A DNA stretch of 64,000 nt. Origin: an uncultured bacterium. Its GTDB lineage: Bacteria > Actinomycetota > Actinomycetes > S36-B12 > CAIYMF01. Positions within the stretch are counted from its first letter, which is position 1. Each line of letters starts with the position of its first letter. Shown here piece by piece: positions 9,255 to 19,415 of this stretch. Under the pieces are notes generated by a model. The model made no database searches, was not told the origin of the DNA, and worked only from the letters and a program-made list of their open reading frames with translations. The position numbers and the translations under genes are program-made. The stretch spans positions 1 through 64,000 of the forward strand of contig CAIKEU010000106.1 in assembly GCA_903826575.1 (NCBI GenBank), read 5' to 3'.

Positions 9255-10211
9255 ATGACTACTTCATCAGCCTCATATTTCGATACCTCGTCGTGGGATC
9301 GTCGCGATGTCATTTCCGGCGGGTCACGCATGGTCCCAATCACCACCCCGAGTGGTGAATTCCGGGTCTGGACCAAGCGCGTAGGGACGAATCCTGACAT
9401 CAAGGTTCTTCTGCTGCACGGTGGCCCCGGTATGACGGACGAACTCTACGAAAGTTTTGACGTCTGGTTTCCGGGTGCTGGCATCGAGTACTACTACTAC
9501 GACCAACTCGGCTCATTCCGAAGCGATATCCCGGAAGATCCCTCGTTGTGGACCTTGGAGCGTTTCGTTGACGAGGTCGAGCAGGTGCGTCAAGCGCTCG
9601 GCCTAGATGCGAGCAACTTTGTACTACTCGGTCAGTCATGGGGCGGCCTACTGGCGATGGAGTACGCGGTTCATTACCAGCAGCACCTCAAGGGCCTCGT
9701 GGTCTCGAACATGATGTCGAGTTCGAAGCTGTACAACGATTTTGCCAATGACGTTTTGATGCCGACGATGGATCAAGACGTGCTTGCAGAACTGAAGAAG
9801 TTCGAAGCCGACGGAACCACTGATGATCCGCGCTATGAAGAACTACTGATGGAGCATCACTACGTTCTGCACGTCTGCCGGATGCCGCTAGAACAGTGGC
9901 CTGATCCAGTCCTGCGATCCCTAAGTCACGTGAACCCGGCCATCTACGTTCCGATGCAGGGGCCGAGTGAACTGGGTATGTCTGGCAGCCTCGAGCCATG
10001 GGATCGGTCCGGAGATCTGAAGGACATTGACGTTCCGACTCTGGTTATCGGAGCAGCCCACGACACCATGGATCCGGAGCACATGCGCTGGATGTCTGAG
10101 CAGTTCCCGCAGGGTGAATTCCTCCTGTGCCCCAACGGAAGTCACCTAGCACAATATGACGATCCGGAGCATTACTTCCCGGGCTTGATTAATTTCTTAA
10201 ACAAGCTCTGA
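9255..10211 (+). CDS. Proline iminopeptidase-type alpha/beta hydrolase
   Basis: 318 aa; LLLHGGPGM, nucleophile elbow GQSWGG, C-terminal 'GSHLAQYDDPEHY'. Confidence 0.9.
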   Translation: MTTSSASYFDTSSWDRRDVISGGSRMVPITTPSGEFRVWTKRVGTNPDIKVLLLHGGPGMTDELYESFDVWFPGAGIEYYYYDQLGSFRSDIPEDPSLWTLERFVDEVEQVRQALGLDASNFVLLGQSWGGLLAMEYAVHYQQHLKGLVVSNMMSSSKLYNDFANDVLMPTMDQDVLAELKKFEADGTTDDPRYEELLMEHHYVLHVCRMPLEQWPDPVLRSLSHVNPAIYVPMQGPSELGMSGSLEPWDRSGDLKDIDVPTLVIGAAHDTMDPEHMRWMSEQFPQGEFLLCPNGSHLAQYDDPEHYFPGLINFLNKL

Positions 10212-10229
10212 GCGCATCGGAGTGCGGCA

Positions 10230-10263
10230 TAAGGGTGGCGGGTTAATGAACCTGCCACCCTTA
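10230..10263. terminator. Bidirectional hairpin terminator between convergent genes
   Basis: TAAGGGTGGCGGGTT aatg AACCTGCCACCCTTA; near-perfect 15-bp stem with one wobble. Confidence 0.8.
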
Positions 10264-10276
10264 GTCGTTTAGTAGT

Positions 10277-11473
10277 TCAGTCTCGCGGTGTCGCGCCAAC
10301 GCCTGGTAGTGCGAGCATTCGGTCTAGTGCGACCTTGGCCCAATGTGCCACGTCGGGATCGACAGTAATTCGGTTCACAACCCGACCCTCGACCAAACTC
10401 TCGAGCGACCACACCAGATGGGGAAGGTCGATCCGATTCATCGTCGAGCAGAAACACACCGTCTTATCGAGAAACACGATCTGCTTGTCGGGATGGGCCA
10501 GTGCCAGCCGCTTAACGAGATTGAGTTCGGTGCCAATGGCCCACGCACTTCCGGACGGTGCGGCCTCGATCGTCTTGATGATGAACTCGGTCGAGCCGAT
10601 CAGATCAGCGGCAAGAACAACCTCGTGCTGGCACTCGGGGTGAACCAGAACGTTGACGCCCGGCACGCGATCGCGTACGTCGGCGACCGACTCGGCAGTA
10701 AAGCGGCCGTGAACTGAACAGTGGCCCTTCCACAGAATCATCTTCGCGTTTTGCAACTGCTCCGCGGTGAGTCCGCCACCCGGTTTGTACGGGTCGTAGT
10801 TGACGCAATCGTCGAGCGAGAGCCCGAGCTCTAGGACGGCGGTATTGCGGCCAAGGTGTTGGTCTGGCAGGAAGAAGATCTTCTGACCTTGCTCGAATGC
10901 CCACTCCAGTGCGCGCTTCGCGTTAGACGATGTGCACACCGCTCCGTTGTTACGGCCAGTGAATGCCTTGATCGCAGCCGTGGAGTTCATGTACGTGATC
11001 GGGATCGTTACGTCAGTGATGCCTGCATCAGCCATGACGTCCCAGGCGTCTTCAACCTGGTTGATTGCGGCCATGTCGGCCATCGAGCAACCGGCTGCCA
11101 TGTCCGGGAGGATCACGGCCTGGTCGTCACCGGTCAGGATGTCTGCGCTCTCGGCCATGAAGTGCACACCACAGAAGACGATGTACGGCGCATCAGGACG
11201 GGCGGCTGCGTCGCGGGCAAGTTTGAAACTGTCGCCCGTTACGTCGGCGAATTGAATGACCTCGTCACGTTGGTAGTGATGTCCGAGAATGAAGACGCGG
11301 TCGCCAAGGGCGGCTTTCGCAGCGCGAGCGCGCTCAACTAATCCGGGATCACTCGCGGCGGGGAGGTCACCAGGGCATTCCACCCCGGTTTCAGAGTTCG
11401 GATCTGCATCGCGACCAAGCAAAAGCAGGGCCAGCGGGGTTGGAGACGGCTCAACAAAACGATCGGTAGTCAT
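10277..11473 (-). CDS. nadA: Quinolinate synthase NadA
   Basis: 398 aa; 'ILGHHYQRDEVIQFADVTGDS', 'CSMADMAA', 'VHPECQHEVVLAAD', conserved Cys residues for the Fe-S cluster. Confidence 0.95.
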   Translation of the reverse strand: MTTDRFVEPSPTPLALLLLGRDADPNSETGVECPGDLPAASDPGLVERARAAKAALGDRVFILGHHYQRDEVIQFADVTGDSFKLARDAAARPDAPYIVFCGVHFMAESADILTGDDQAVILPDMAAGCSMADMAAINQVEDAWDVMADAGITDVTIPITYMNSTAAIKAFTGRNNGAVCTSSNAKRALEWAFEQGQKIFFLPDQHLGRNTAVLELGLSLDDCVNYDPYKPGGGLTAEQLQNAKMILWKGHCSVHGRFTAESVADVRDRVPGVNVLVHPECQHEVVLAADLIGSTEFIIKTIEAAPSGSAWAIGTELNLVKRLALAHPDKQIVFLDKTVCFCSTMNRIDLPHLVWSLESLVEGRVVNRITVDPDVAHWAKVALDRMLALPGVGATPRD

Positions 11474-11526
11474 AATGCAATCCTCCCACGGCCCGCGCGC
11501 AACTGCCTCGCGCTAGCGTACTTGTC

Positions 11527-12684
11527 ATGCGCGTACTCATTGCCCCGGATTCCTTCACCGGGACTCTGTCGGCCACCCAGGCCGCTGGGGCAATTGCTGT
11601 CGGATGGTTACGGACGTCGCCGAACGATGTGATCCATCGGTGCCCCTTGTCCGATGGTGGTCCGGGCTTCGTTTCCGTGATGCATGCGGGCCTCGGGGGT
11701 CAGCCCTATCCCGTGACGATCAGCGGGCCTCTGGCAGAACCCACGATCGCGGAGATTGTGGTTGTCGATTCCGATGGCGTGAGCGTGGCCTATGTCGAAA
11801 GTGCACAAGCCTGCGGCTTGCATCTAGTCCCTCATGAGCAACGCGATCCTCGTCGTACAAGCAGCTTTGGACTTGGGGAACTGATAGCGCAGTCGATTGC
11901 ACTGGGCGCTAAGCGGATCGTCATCGGCCTCGGCGGTACCGGGACGAATGATGCAGGAGCCGGGCTACTTGCAGCACTGGGTGCCACTGCCCATGACGAG
12001 TTTGGCAACGACTGCTCGGACATGCTGCGCAACGGTGGCGGGGCGCTGACACGCGTTGCGTCGATTGATCTGGCGCCGGCTCGTCGGGCAGTGGCTGGCG
12101 TCGAACTTGTTATTGCGTCAGATGTTGATAATCCGCTGCTTGGCTTGCGTGGGGCGACGAATGGGTACGCGCGGCAGAAGGGTGCAGACGAAGCGGCCGT
12201 CATGGAACTGGAAGGCGCTCTTGAACACTTTGCGGCACTCGTCGGTCGTCGGGAAGATGGCAAAGACCCTGCCGTCGCTCTTGGTGCAGGTGCCGCTGGG
12301 GGAGTGGGCTATGCGCTGATGCAGGTAGGTGCGGCTCGCGTGCCGGGAATTGCCACTGTCCTTGAGACTGTTGGGCTCGCTGCGCTGATCGCCGAAAGCG
12401 ATGTGGTGGTCACCGGGGAGGGATCGTTTGACTGGCAGAGCCTGCGCGGGAAGGTCGTTTCAGGGGTGGCGGCGGCTGCGCTGGAGCAGGGCCGCCCCTG
12501 CGTTGTGATCGCCGGCAGGGTTGAGGTAGGCCGCCGGGAGTTCGCGGCCAGCGGTGTGACTGCTGCCTTCGCGGTTGTTGACGACGTACGCGATCGTGGT
12601 TTGGACGAGAAAGTCGCCATCGATGATGCGGCATCACAGGTTGCTCAATTAGCGGCGCGGGTAGCCCGAACGTGGGGTAGTTGA
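11527..12684 (+). CDS. Glycerate kinase
   Basis: 385 aa; 'MRVLIAPDSFTGTLSATQAA', 'GLGGTGTNDAGAG', 'VVTGEGSFDWQSLRGKV'. Confidence 0.94.
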   Translation: MRVLIAPDSFTGTLSATQAAGAIAVGWLRTSPNDVIHRCPLSDGGPGFVSVMHAGLGGQPYPVTISGPLAEPTIAEIVVVDSDGVSVAYVESAQACGLHLVPHEQRDPRRTSSFGLGELIAQSIALGAKRIVIGLGGTGTNDAGAGLLAALGATAHDEFGNDCSDMLRNGGGALTRVASIDLAPARRAVAGVELVIASDVDNPLLGLRGATNGYARQKGADEAAVMELEGALEHFAALVGRREDGKDPAVALGAGAAGGVGYALMQVGAARVPGIATVLETVGLAALIAESDVVVTGEGSFDWQSLRGKVVSGVAAAALEQGRPCVVIAGRVEVGRREFAASGVTAAFAVVDDVRDRGLDEKVAIDDAASQVAQLAARVARTWGS

Positions 12685-12825
12685 AGGGTTTGTGCGTCGA
12701 GGTGCCGCCCAGCGATCGTGTAATTGGAATTTCGTGGCAAGATAGGGGTGTCCCGTGGGAATTACTCATGCACGTCAGGTGTTGGGACGTACGACCAATA
12801 GACCTAGATCCGGGAGGATCCGCAT

Positions 12826-13191
12826 ATGACCGCCGACGTCACCACGGAGAACACCACTCCGGTTACCGATGGAATCCTGCTGAGCGATGAGGCTGCGAGC
12901 AAGGTTTCGAGCCTGCTCGCCCAGGAAGGTCGCGACGACCTCGCGCTGCGCGTTGCCGTTCAGCCCGGTGGCTGTTCCGGTCTGCGCTACCAGCTGTTCT
13001 TCGATGATCGTTCGCTTGATGGCGATGTCATCAAGGAGTTCGGCACCGTCCGAGTTGTCACCGATCGCATGAGTGCCCCGTATCTCGGTGGCGCGACGAT
13101 CGACTTCGTTGACACGATCGAAAAGCAGGGCTTCACGATCGATAACCCGAACGCTTCAGGCTCATGTGCCTGTGGAGATTCGTTCTCCTAA
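12826..13191 (+). CDS. erpA: Iron-sulfur cluster insertion protein ErpA (HesB/IscA family)
   Basis: 121 aa; 'LRVAVQPGGCSGLRYQLFFDD' and C-terminal 'NPNASGSCACGDSFS'. Confidence 0.94.
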   Translation: MTADVTTENTTPVTDGILLSDEAASKVSSLLAQEGRDDLALRVAVQPGGCSGLRYQLFFDDRSLDGDVIKEFGTVRVVTDRMSAPYLGGATIDFVDTIEKQGFTIDNPNASGSCACGDSFS

Positions 13192-13209
13192 ATACTCGAA
13201 CGTAAAGAT

Positions 13210-13240
13210 TGTGGCGGCACCCCATTGGGATGCCGCCACA
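13210..13240 (+). terminator. Rho-independent terminator downstream of erpA
   Basis: TGTGGCGGCA ccccattggga TGCCGCCACA followed by gtctttta. Confidence 0.85.
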
Positions 13241-13311
13241 GTCTTTTATTGCGGACTTTAACGAGGTGACGTTAGGCCGGCGACCCGAGCCGCCAGATAC
13301 CGAGTCGCTGG

Positions 13312-15054
13312 TTACTTGGGTGAGGTTCCCACCGTCAGGATCTGACTAGTAGGTCCGTCGATGACGTCGCGTGATCCAAGCGGTGCGGAGAGTTTGACGA
13401 CAACGTCTGTGGCCTTGGCCATCGCGTCGCAGACCCCGCCTGGATTTGTCGGTGTATCGGTAATGAAAACCGTCACGGTGGCGTCTGACTCCTTAGCGAC
13501 GGCGGAGTACGTCGAACAATCGCCACCCCAGAAATGGAGCGTCAGCGTCTGATCGCCATTGTCGGTGTACGTTTGAGCGCTGGTGGTGGTCGATCCGCCT
13601 GAGCCCGTCACCGGTCCGGAACTTGCGCTGCCAACGGCCCCACTCGATCCGCCGGTGCTGCTCACGGGAACGGGAACGGGGACGGGTGCGATCGACGTCG
13701 ACGGAACAGCTACAGGTGTCGGCTGTGCGATGTATTTCGGATCGACGGCAATAGACCCGATCACGTCCGACGTCGTCGTAGAACCCGCAGGGGTGTAAAG
13801 CCACGCGGGCACCAAGAGCGGTTGAACGCCATCCCATTGAAGTTGGAGCCCGAAGGTGGCCTCAGTCAAAATCATTGGCGTGGGCGAAGCACACGCGGGC
13901 AGCGGCACAACGGCGTCAGATGACGTGGGGTTTGGACTCGCCTCGACAGGGCAAGCGATTGCTACCTCGGGGTGCGGCATGGTGTTGAGCAACGTAAGTG
14001 CCTCGGCCGCCGAGATGACAGGGTACTGGCCGATTTCGGTGGGAGTGCCGATCCGTCCGGAGGCATTCACAACTCCCTTGTCGTCCACGCTGATTGACGT
14101 TTGCACACCGCTGGTGGGCAACCCGGCGATCGTTGGATCGATAAGCACGGTGGCCGGTGAGCCACCCCAGGGGGCAACGAAGGGCGTGCCGGCTAGGTGG
14201 GCAGCCTTGATGATTGGTGTCGCGGCGGCAAGTGCGGTGGCGTCGGGGACTGCAGGCGGTAGCGAGACAGGACCGCAATCGACGGCTGGCCCGCCAACGC
14301 AGGTGGGCGGCGAAACGGAAACACAATTAACTGCCGGTCCACAGTCGACAGGCGCCGTGGTGGTAGCTGCTGAAGGTGCGGTCGGAGTAGAAGTGGGTGC
14401 GGCCGGCGGAACGATGCCAGTGGGGTCCGGCGCTGCCGTCGTCCCCATCATGAGTCCAGCTGCCGTCGTGCCAGACGCCGTGTTGGAAACCGGTCCGGAG
14501 GCTACTGATCCCGATCCGTCCGCACATGCGACTGCGTAGTTGCCGTCTGCGGTGTCAATGTCGAGGTAAACGCCGGCGCACAGGCCAGTCTCACGCGCGT
14601 ACGCCCAGTCGCCAGTGTCGCGGACTCGTAGTGTTGCGGTGCTACCCGTGACCTCCCACCCGTGTGCGTGCTTGGTTGGGGCGCTGGTCAGGCCAAGACT
14701 TGTTGCGAGTTCGGCCACCTGCGCTTCGGCAGCGGCAGTCGGGTTGTATTGAAGCACTGGGCCGCTCGTCGGTGTTGCGGGGTCTGTGCCCTTGAAGACC
14801 CATCCCGGTGCTGCGATCTTGGAATCCATGGCCGCTGGAGCGCCGAGCGCCTGTGACGACTGACCAATGTGCAGGACCGGCAGTTGATCTCCGGATCCCG
14901 TCGTGGCCTTCTGTGTCCCACATGCAGTCAGCGCCAACAGGCATCCGATCCCCAGCGCGAGGACGCCTCGCAGTTGATTGCGCGGTGCGCGTTCACTGGC
15001 GGGTGAAGTACTTGTCGTCGCACGATGATTCATAACACTGACGTTACGTGGCAT
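13312..15054 (-). CDS. Large secreted lipoprotein of unknown function
   Basis: 580 aa; lipobox-like 'LLALTACGTQK', long Ser/Thr/Pro-rich spacers, Cys-containing 'VDCGPAVNCVSVSPPTCVGGPAVDCGP'. A start at 15033 (MNHRATT) is also possible. Confidence 0.75.
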   Translation of the reverse strand: MPRNVSVMNHRATTSTSPASERAPRNQLRGVLALGIGCLLALTACGTQKATTGSGDQLPVLHIGQSSQALGAPAAMDSKIAAPGWVFKGTDPATPTSGPVLQYNPTAAAEAQVAELATSLGLTSAPTKHAHGWEVTGSTATLRVRDTGDWAYARETGLCAGVYLDIDTADGNYAVACADGSGSVASGPVSNTASGTTAAGLMMGTTAAPDPTGIVPPAAPTSTPTAPSAATTTAPVDCGPAVNCVSVSPPTCVGGPAVDCGPVSLPPAVPDATALAAATPIIKAAHLAGTPFVAPWGGSPATVLIDPTIAGLPTSGVQTSISVDDKGVVNASGRIGTPTEIGQYPVISAAEALTLLNTMPHPEVAIACPVEASPNPTSSDAVVPLPACASPTPMILTEATFGLQLQWDGVQPLLVPAWLYTPAGSTTTSDVIGSIAVDPKYIAQPTPVAVPSTSIAPVPVPVPVSSTGGSSGAVGSASSGPVTGSGGSTTTSAQTYTDNGDQTLTLHFWGGDCSTYSAVAKESDATVTVFITDTPTNPGGVCDAMAKATDVVVKLSAPLGSRDVIDGPTSQILTVGTSPK

Positions 15055-15238
15055 GACGGCCTCCGGGTGTTGATCTCGCTAGGTCGTGTCATCGGTCGGA
15101 CGCACTGCTGGTGGTTCAGGTTCCGTGGCCCTGCCTGAATCTGTGCCGGCGTGCCTACTACAGTCAACCTACTCGCCGGTATCTGTTCGAGATATGGGTA
15201 AAAGGGACGAATCGTCGCAACGTGATGGAGAAATAGTC

Positions 15239-16225
15239 ATGCGCGTATGTGTCACAGGATCGATTGCCACCGATCACCTCATGACCTTCCCAGGCAAATT
15301 TTCAGACTCTATCGTCGCGGACAAACTCGATCGAATCTCATTGTCGTTCTTGGTCGATGAACTGGAGGTGCGTCGGGGCGGAGTTGCGGCGAACATCGCT
15401 TTCGGCATGGGTGTTCTTGGACTCAATCCGGTACTAGTAGCCGCAGTTGGCCAAGACTTTGCGGACTATCGGTCATGGCTTGACCGCCATGGCGTCGACA
15501 CCACTTCGGTGCGCGTATCCGATGTGCGTCATACCGCCCGCTTTGTCTGCACGACGGACACCGATCAATGTCAGATCGCGTCGTTCTATCCAGGCGCAAT
15601 GACTGAGGCACGTGAGATCGAACTTGGCCCCGTCGTGGATCGGGTAGGTGGGCTTGATCTCGTCCTTATCGGTGCCAACGACCCAGAAGCGATGGCCCGT
15701 CACACCGATGAGTGCCGATTCCGCGGAATCAAGTTCATTGCCGACCCGTCCCAGCAACTCGCTCGCCTTGAAGGTGACGAGATCAAGCAACTCATCGAAG
15801 GTGCGGCCTACCTGTTTTGCAATGACTACGAGGCGGGTCTGATTGAGCAGAAGACCGGTTGGTCGTCCGCTGATGTACTCAATCACGTCGGAGTTCGGGT
15901 GACGACGCTCGGCAAGGATGGTTCGCGAATTGAAGCCAACGGGATGCAATCCATTGAGGTCGGCTGTCCACCGGAAGAGCGCAAGGCCGATCCGACAGGA
16001 GTGGGCGATGCGTTTCGGGCCGGCTTTTTCGCAGGTGTGGCGTGGGATTTGTCCTACGAACGTAGTGCACAGATCGGTTCGCTCCTGGCGACATACGTCA
16101 TAGAGACGGTTGGTACTCAAGAATATGAACTTGCCCAACGTCACTTCTTGACTCGTTTCGCCGAGACCTACGGGGACGCGGCAGCCGCTGATGTGGCCGC
16201 CCACATCCGCTGCCCGCGTCCATGA
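15239..16225 (+). CDS. PfkB-family carbohydrate/nucleoside kinase (adenosine/ribokinase-like)
   Basis: 'MRVCVTGSIATDHLMTFPGKF', 'RRGGVAANIAFGMG', C-terminal 'DPTGVGDAFRAGF'. Track start 15086 over-extended. Confidence 0.9.
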   Translation: MRVCVTGSIATDHLMTFPGKFSDSIVADKLDRISLSFLVDELEVRRGGVAANIAFGMGVLGLNPVLVAAVGQDFADYRSWLDRHGVDTTSVRVSDVRHTARFVCTTDTDQCQIASFYPGAMTEAREIELGPVVDRVGGLDLVLIGANDPEAMARHTDECRFRGIKFIADPSQQLARLEGDEIKQLIEGAAYLFCNDYEAGLIEQKTGWSSADVLNHVGVRVTTLGKDGSRIEANGMQSIEVGCPPEERKADPTGVGDAFRAGFFAGVAWDLSYERSAQIGSLLATYVIETVGTQEYELAQRHFLTRFAETYGDAAAADVAAHIRCPRP

Positions 16226-16274
16226 CCGGCGTTCGGTAACCGGTCACAATTTTCTCGTCCACGAATGACACGTC

Positions 16275-16988
16275 ATGAGCAGACACGAACCGCCAGAGTC
16301 CCAGTGGGTGCTGCCGGATCCTGCATTGGCTGATCCCGGCGTTGAGATCCTTGGTGTGGGCGCCGATCTCGAACCAGGCACCCTGCTGGCTGCGTATCGA
16401 TCGGGTTTATTTCCGATGCCAGTAGAGCCCGAAGGCCCTGTCGGTTGGTGGTCACCGGACCCGCGCGGAGTCCTGCCTTTGGACGCAATTCGGGTATCAG
16501 CGTCACTTCGAAAATCGATGCGTAAGTTTGTCACCACAATCGACGAGGATTTCGCTGGCGTGGTTCGCGCGTGTGCCGACCCGAACCGTCCACATGGATG
16601 GATAGATGGCGCGGTGATTGAGGCATATGAGGAACTTCACCGACTCGGCTTCGCGCACTCGGTCGAGACTCGAACGTCAGCCGGTGAGCTTGTTGGCGGT
16701 CTTTATGGGATTGAGATTGACGGGCTATTCGCGGGGGAGTCGATGTTCAGCCATGAACGGGATGCTTCCAAGGTGGCACTGGTGAAACTGGTGGAGTTGC
16801 TAAGAACTGGATCTACGGTGGATCGCCGACTTTTGGATGTTCAATGGCGAACAGATCACCTTGGTTCATTGGGAGTTATTGAGGTGCCGCGCCGTCGCTA
16901 TCTGGAACTTCTTGCCGGAACTCGAGGGGTGGAGCCAGTCTTTGCCGGTCCGTTGACGACCAAGAACTCACGCAACTTTGGCCAGTGA
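16275..16988 (+). CDS. aat: Leucyl/phenylalanyl-tRNA--protein transferase
   Basis: 237 aa; 'AYRSGLFPMP', 'WWSPDPRGVLPLD', 'HSVETRTSAGELVGGLYGIEIDGLFAGESMFS'. Confidence 0.95.
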   Translation: MSRHEPPESQWVLPDPALADPGVEILGVGADLEPGTLLAAYRSGLFPMPVEPEGPVGWWSPDPRGVLPLDAIRVSASLRKSMRKFVTTIDEDFAGVVRACADPNRPHGWIDGAVIEAYEELHRLGFAHSVETRTSAGELVGGLYGIEIDGLFAGESMFSHERDASKVALVKLVELLRTGSTVDRRLLDVQWRTDHLGSLGVIEVPRRRYLELLAGTRGVEPVFAGPLTTKNSRNFGQ

Positions 16989-16994
16989 GAACGG

Positions 16995-17261
16995 TTAGAG
17001 AATGTGTGCCCGGTCGTCCTGAGTTGGCGCGACAAGAAATCCGTGACCGCGACCATCGCCCGTGTCTCCCGCCCAGACCAATACCCGGGTTCGCATTGCG
17101 CACCATGCTGGAATATCACTGATTGCCGCGGGATCGTCCGCGAGCAGGAGCACGGTGGCTTCAGGTGATTGCTTCACGGCTCGTGCCAGAGCGATCACCG
17201 GCATCGGGCACATTGATCCCCGTTCGTCGACCACGACGTCGTACGGGAGGTGCAACGTCAT
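16995..17261 (-). CDS. TusA-family sulfurtransferase
   Basis: 88 aa; 'VVDERGSMCPMPVIALARAVKQ' (CPMP motif). Start overlaps the stop of the cysteine desulfurase gene. Confidence 0.88.
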   Translation of the reverse strand: MTLHLPYDVVVDERGSMCPMPVIALARAVKQSPEATVLLLADDPAAISDIPAWCAMRTRVLVWAGDTGDGRGHGFLVAPTQDDRAHIL

Positions 17262-18451
17262 AGATCGCCCGCGCCGAGTGAGTCACGGACCTTGGCGACA
17301 ATCGACGGGAGTACGTGGATAAAGCGATCCACGTCTGATTCCAGAGCCCCGGGCGGAAGCGAGATGCGCAAATTGCCGTGAGTCAGGGCACCCATTGCAA
17401 CCAGGACGTGTGACGGCACGAGGGCATCGGCGACGCACGACGAGCCAGACGAAACTGCGAAGCCTTCACGATCAAGATCTTCCAGCAGTGCTTCACCGGC
17501 GACATATGCCATTGACAGCGTGACGATGTGGGGGAGCCGTTCGATGCCGTGGCCAAGCACGAGCGCATCTGGGATTCGGACGGGCAGTTCGGTGCGTAAC
17601 CGCTCGGTTAGGGCGAACAGCCGAGCAGATTCGGTGCGTCGTTCGTCTTCAGCCTCCTGTAGCGCCACCGCTGCGGCGACAATCTGTGGGATCGCCGTGA
17701 AGCCAGGAATTCGCCCGCTCTCGTGGGGATCATCGGGTAGCGGTGAACGCCATCGAGTCCCATTTCGAATTGCAAGAATTCCGACCCCAGTCGGACCACC
17801 CCACTTGTGAGCACTGGCCGTCAGGATGCTCCACTGTGCCGGGCAATCATCGCGACCCAACGATTGAGCCGCATCGACGATGAGCGGTATGCCGCTGTTG
17901 TCGAGTATGTGCGCGATCTCGCTGATGGGTTGGCGGGAGCCGACCTCATGGTTGGCAGATTGAATAGCGAGCAGTGCAACCTCGCCCCGTGCAATGGCCG
18001 CTCGCACCCGTTCGGGCTCGACGACGGCTCGGCTGTCGACGGGAAGTTCCTCGACCTTGCCTTCCGGAACGGCCCGGGCTGCGTGAATTACGCAACTGTG
18101 TTCGACAGCGGACACAAGGAGTCGTCGTCCGATTCGCTGCCTGCCTTGGGCTAAGCCTGTTACTGCCAGGTGGACCGCTTGGGTACCAGAGGTGGCGAAA
18201 CTCACTTCGTCTGGTCGGGCGCCGATGATTGCGGCAATCGACTCGCGGGCGCCATCAAGCAGACGACGCGACTGGCGCGCTGCGTGGTAACGCCGACTCG
18301 GATCGGCATACCCCTGATCGAGCGCAGCTAGGAGGGTTTGGCGCGCTCCGGGGCGCATGGGCAGAGTGCTCGCGGCGTCAAAATAGCCAGGAGGAGCCAC
18401 CTGACGGGGGGCAGGAACGGACCCGTCGGCAGTCAAATTCTCAGGCGCCAC
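17258..18451 (-). CDS. Cysteine desulfurase family PLP-dependent enzyme (NifS/IscS-like)
   Basis: 397 aa; 'YFDAASTLPMRPGARQTLLAAL', 'SAHKWGGPTGVGIL' (PLP Lys), 'SSGSSCVAD'. Confidence 0.92.
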   Translation of the reverse strand: MAPENLTADGSVPAPRQVAPPGYFDAASTLPMRPGARQTLLAALDQGYADPSRRYHAARQSRRLLDGARESIAAIIGARPDEVSFATSGTQAVHLAVTGLAQGRQRIGRRLLVSAVEHSCVIHAARAVPEGKVEELPVDSRAVVEPERVRAAIARGEVALLAIQSANHEVGSRQPISEIAHILDNSGIPLIVDAAQSLGRDDCPAQWSILTASAHKWGGPTGVGILAIRNGTRWRSPLPDDPHESGRIPGFTAIPQIVAAAVALQEAEDERRTESARLFALTERLRTELPVRIPDALVLGHGIERLPHIVTLSMAYVAGEALLEDLDREGFAVSSGSSCVADALVPSHVLVAMGALTHGNLRISLPPGALESDVDRFIHVLPSIVAKVRDSLGAGDL

Positions 18452-18602
18452 GTGATGACGTTACCGCCCCACCCTGACGCGCCGCGCCGCCAAGCCTGCG
18501 CTAGTCTCTCGTGGTAAGACTCGACCAGATTGCACCGGTGCTGCCCTGCCGATTTTGGGGGACAGCACCAGGTAATCGCAACGCTTTGTGGGAAGGCGAT
18601 CA

Positions 18603-19415
18603 GTGAGCCCGTCTCCGCGCTCAAACCGGGCCAGGCACGTGGTAGGTGTTGCCGCTGCGGCAGCCCTGACCATGGGTTTGTCCGGTTGTTCATCTGAAAC
18701 CCAGTTGGGTCGCTTGGGCTTCCCAGCGCCGGCCACCGAACAGGCACCGATCATGCTTGCCTTCTGGCAAAACGCATGGATCGCCGCCTTCGCGGTGGGT
18801 GTGTTGACGTGGGGCCTGATCATCTGGGCGATCATCGTCTACCGCCGTCGCACTGACGAGGGCGCTCCCGTTCAAGTCCGGTACAACCTGCCGCTGGAAA
18901 TCATGTACACGGTGGTTCCGGCCATTATGATTTTCGGGCTGTTCTTCTTCACCGCGCGCGATCAGGCTGAGTTGACGAAACTTACCGACAACACGCCAAA
19001 TGTTGTGAACGTCATCGGTTTCAAGTGGAACTGGGGCTTCAACTACATCACTGATGACGCATATCAGACAGGCACCCCACGCGACCCTGCTGAGTTGTGG
19101 TTGCCAGTTAATGAGCGCACCCGATTCCAGCTCACGTCTCCTGACGTCATTCACTCGTTCTGGGTACCGGCGTTCCTTTTCAAGATGGACGTTGTTCCTG
19201 GTCGAAAGAACCAGTTCGAACTCACGCCAAACAAGATTGGCGTGTTCGAAGGTAAGTGCGCAGAGCTTTGTGGCACGTACCACTCACAAATGCTTTTCTC
19301 CGTACACGTTGTCAGCAAGGCTGATTACGACGCACACATCGCGGCTCTGAAGGCACACGGTCAGTCCGGGCTTCTTCAGACCGGCACAATCGTCACGACA
19401 GGAGTACCGGGATGA
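18603..19415 (+). CDS. ctaC: Cytochrome c oxidase subunit II
   Basis: Lipobox '[11 protein letters not shown]'; CuA motif '[12 protein letters not shown]'. GTG start at 18603 after a ggaagg RBS. Confidence 0.95.
   Translation: MSPSPRSNRARHVVGVAAAAALTMGLSGCSSETQLGRLGFPAPATEQAPIMLAFWQNAWIAAFAVGVLTWGLIIWAIIVYRRRTDEGAPVQVRYNLPLEIMYTVVPAIMIFGLFFFTARDQAELTKLTDNTPNVVNVIGFKWNWGFNYITDDAYQTGTPRDPAELWLPVNERTRFQLTSPDVIHSFWVPAFLFKMDVVPGRKNQFELTPNKIGVFEGKCAELCGTYHSQMLFSVHVVSKADYDAHIAALKAHGQSGLLQTGTIVTTGVPG

Noticed and set aside
13856-14539. 227-aa plus-strand Ala/Gly/Val-rich ORF opposite the lipoprotein
   Set aside because: Low-complexity reading of the antisense of a Ser/Thr/Pro-rich coding region.
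15473-16204. 243-aa minus-strand ORF opposite the PfkB kinase
   Set aside because: Antisense to a strongly motif-supported kinase; no recognisable domain.
18690-19283. 197-aa minus-strand ORF opposite ctaC
   Set aside because: Charged, unstructured translation, a product of the high-GC antisense frame of ctaC.
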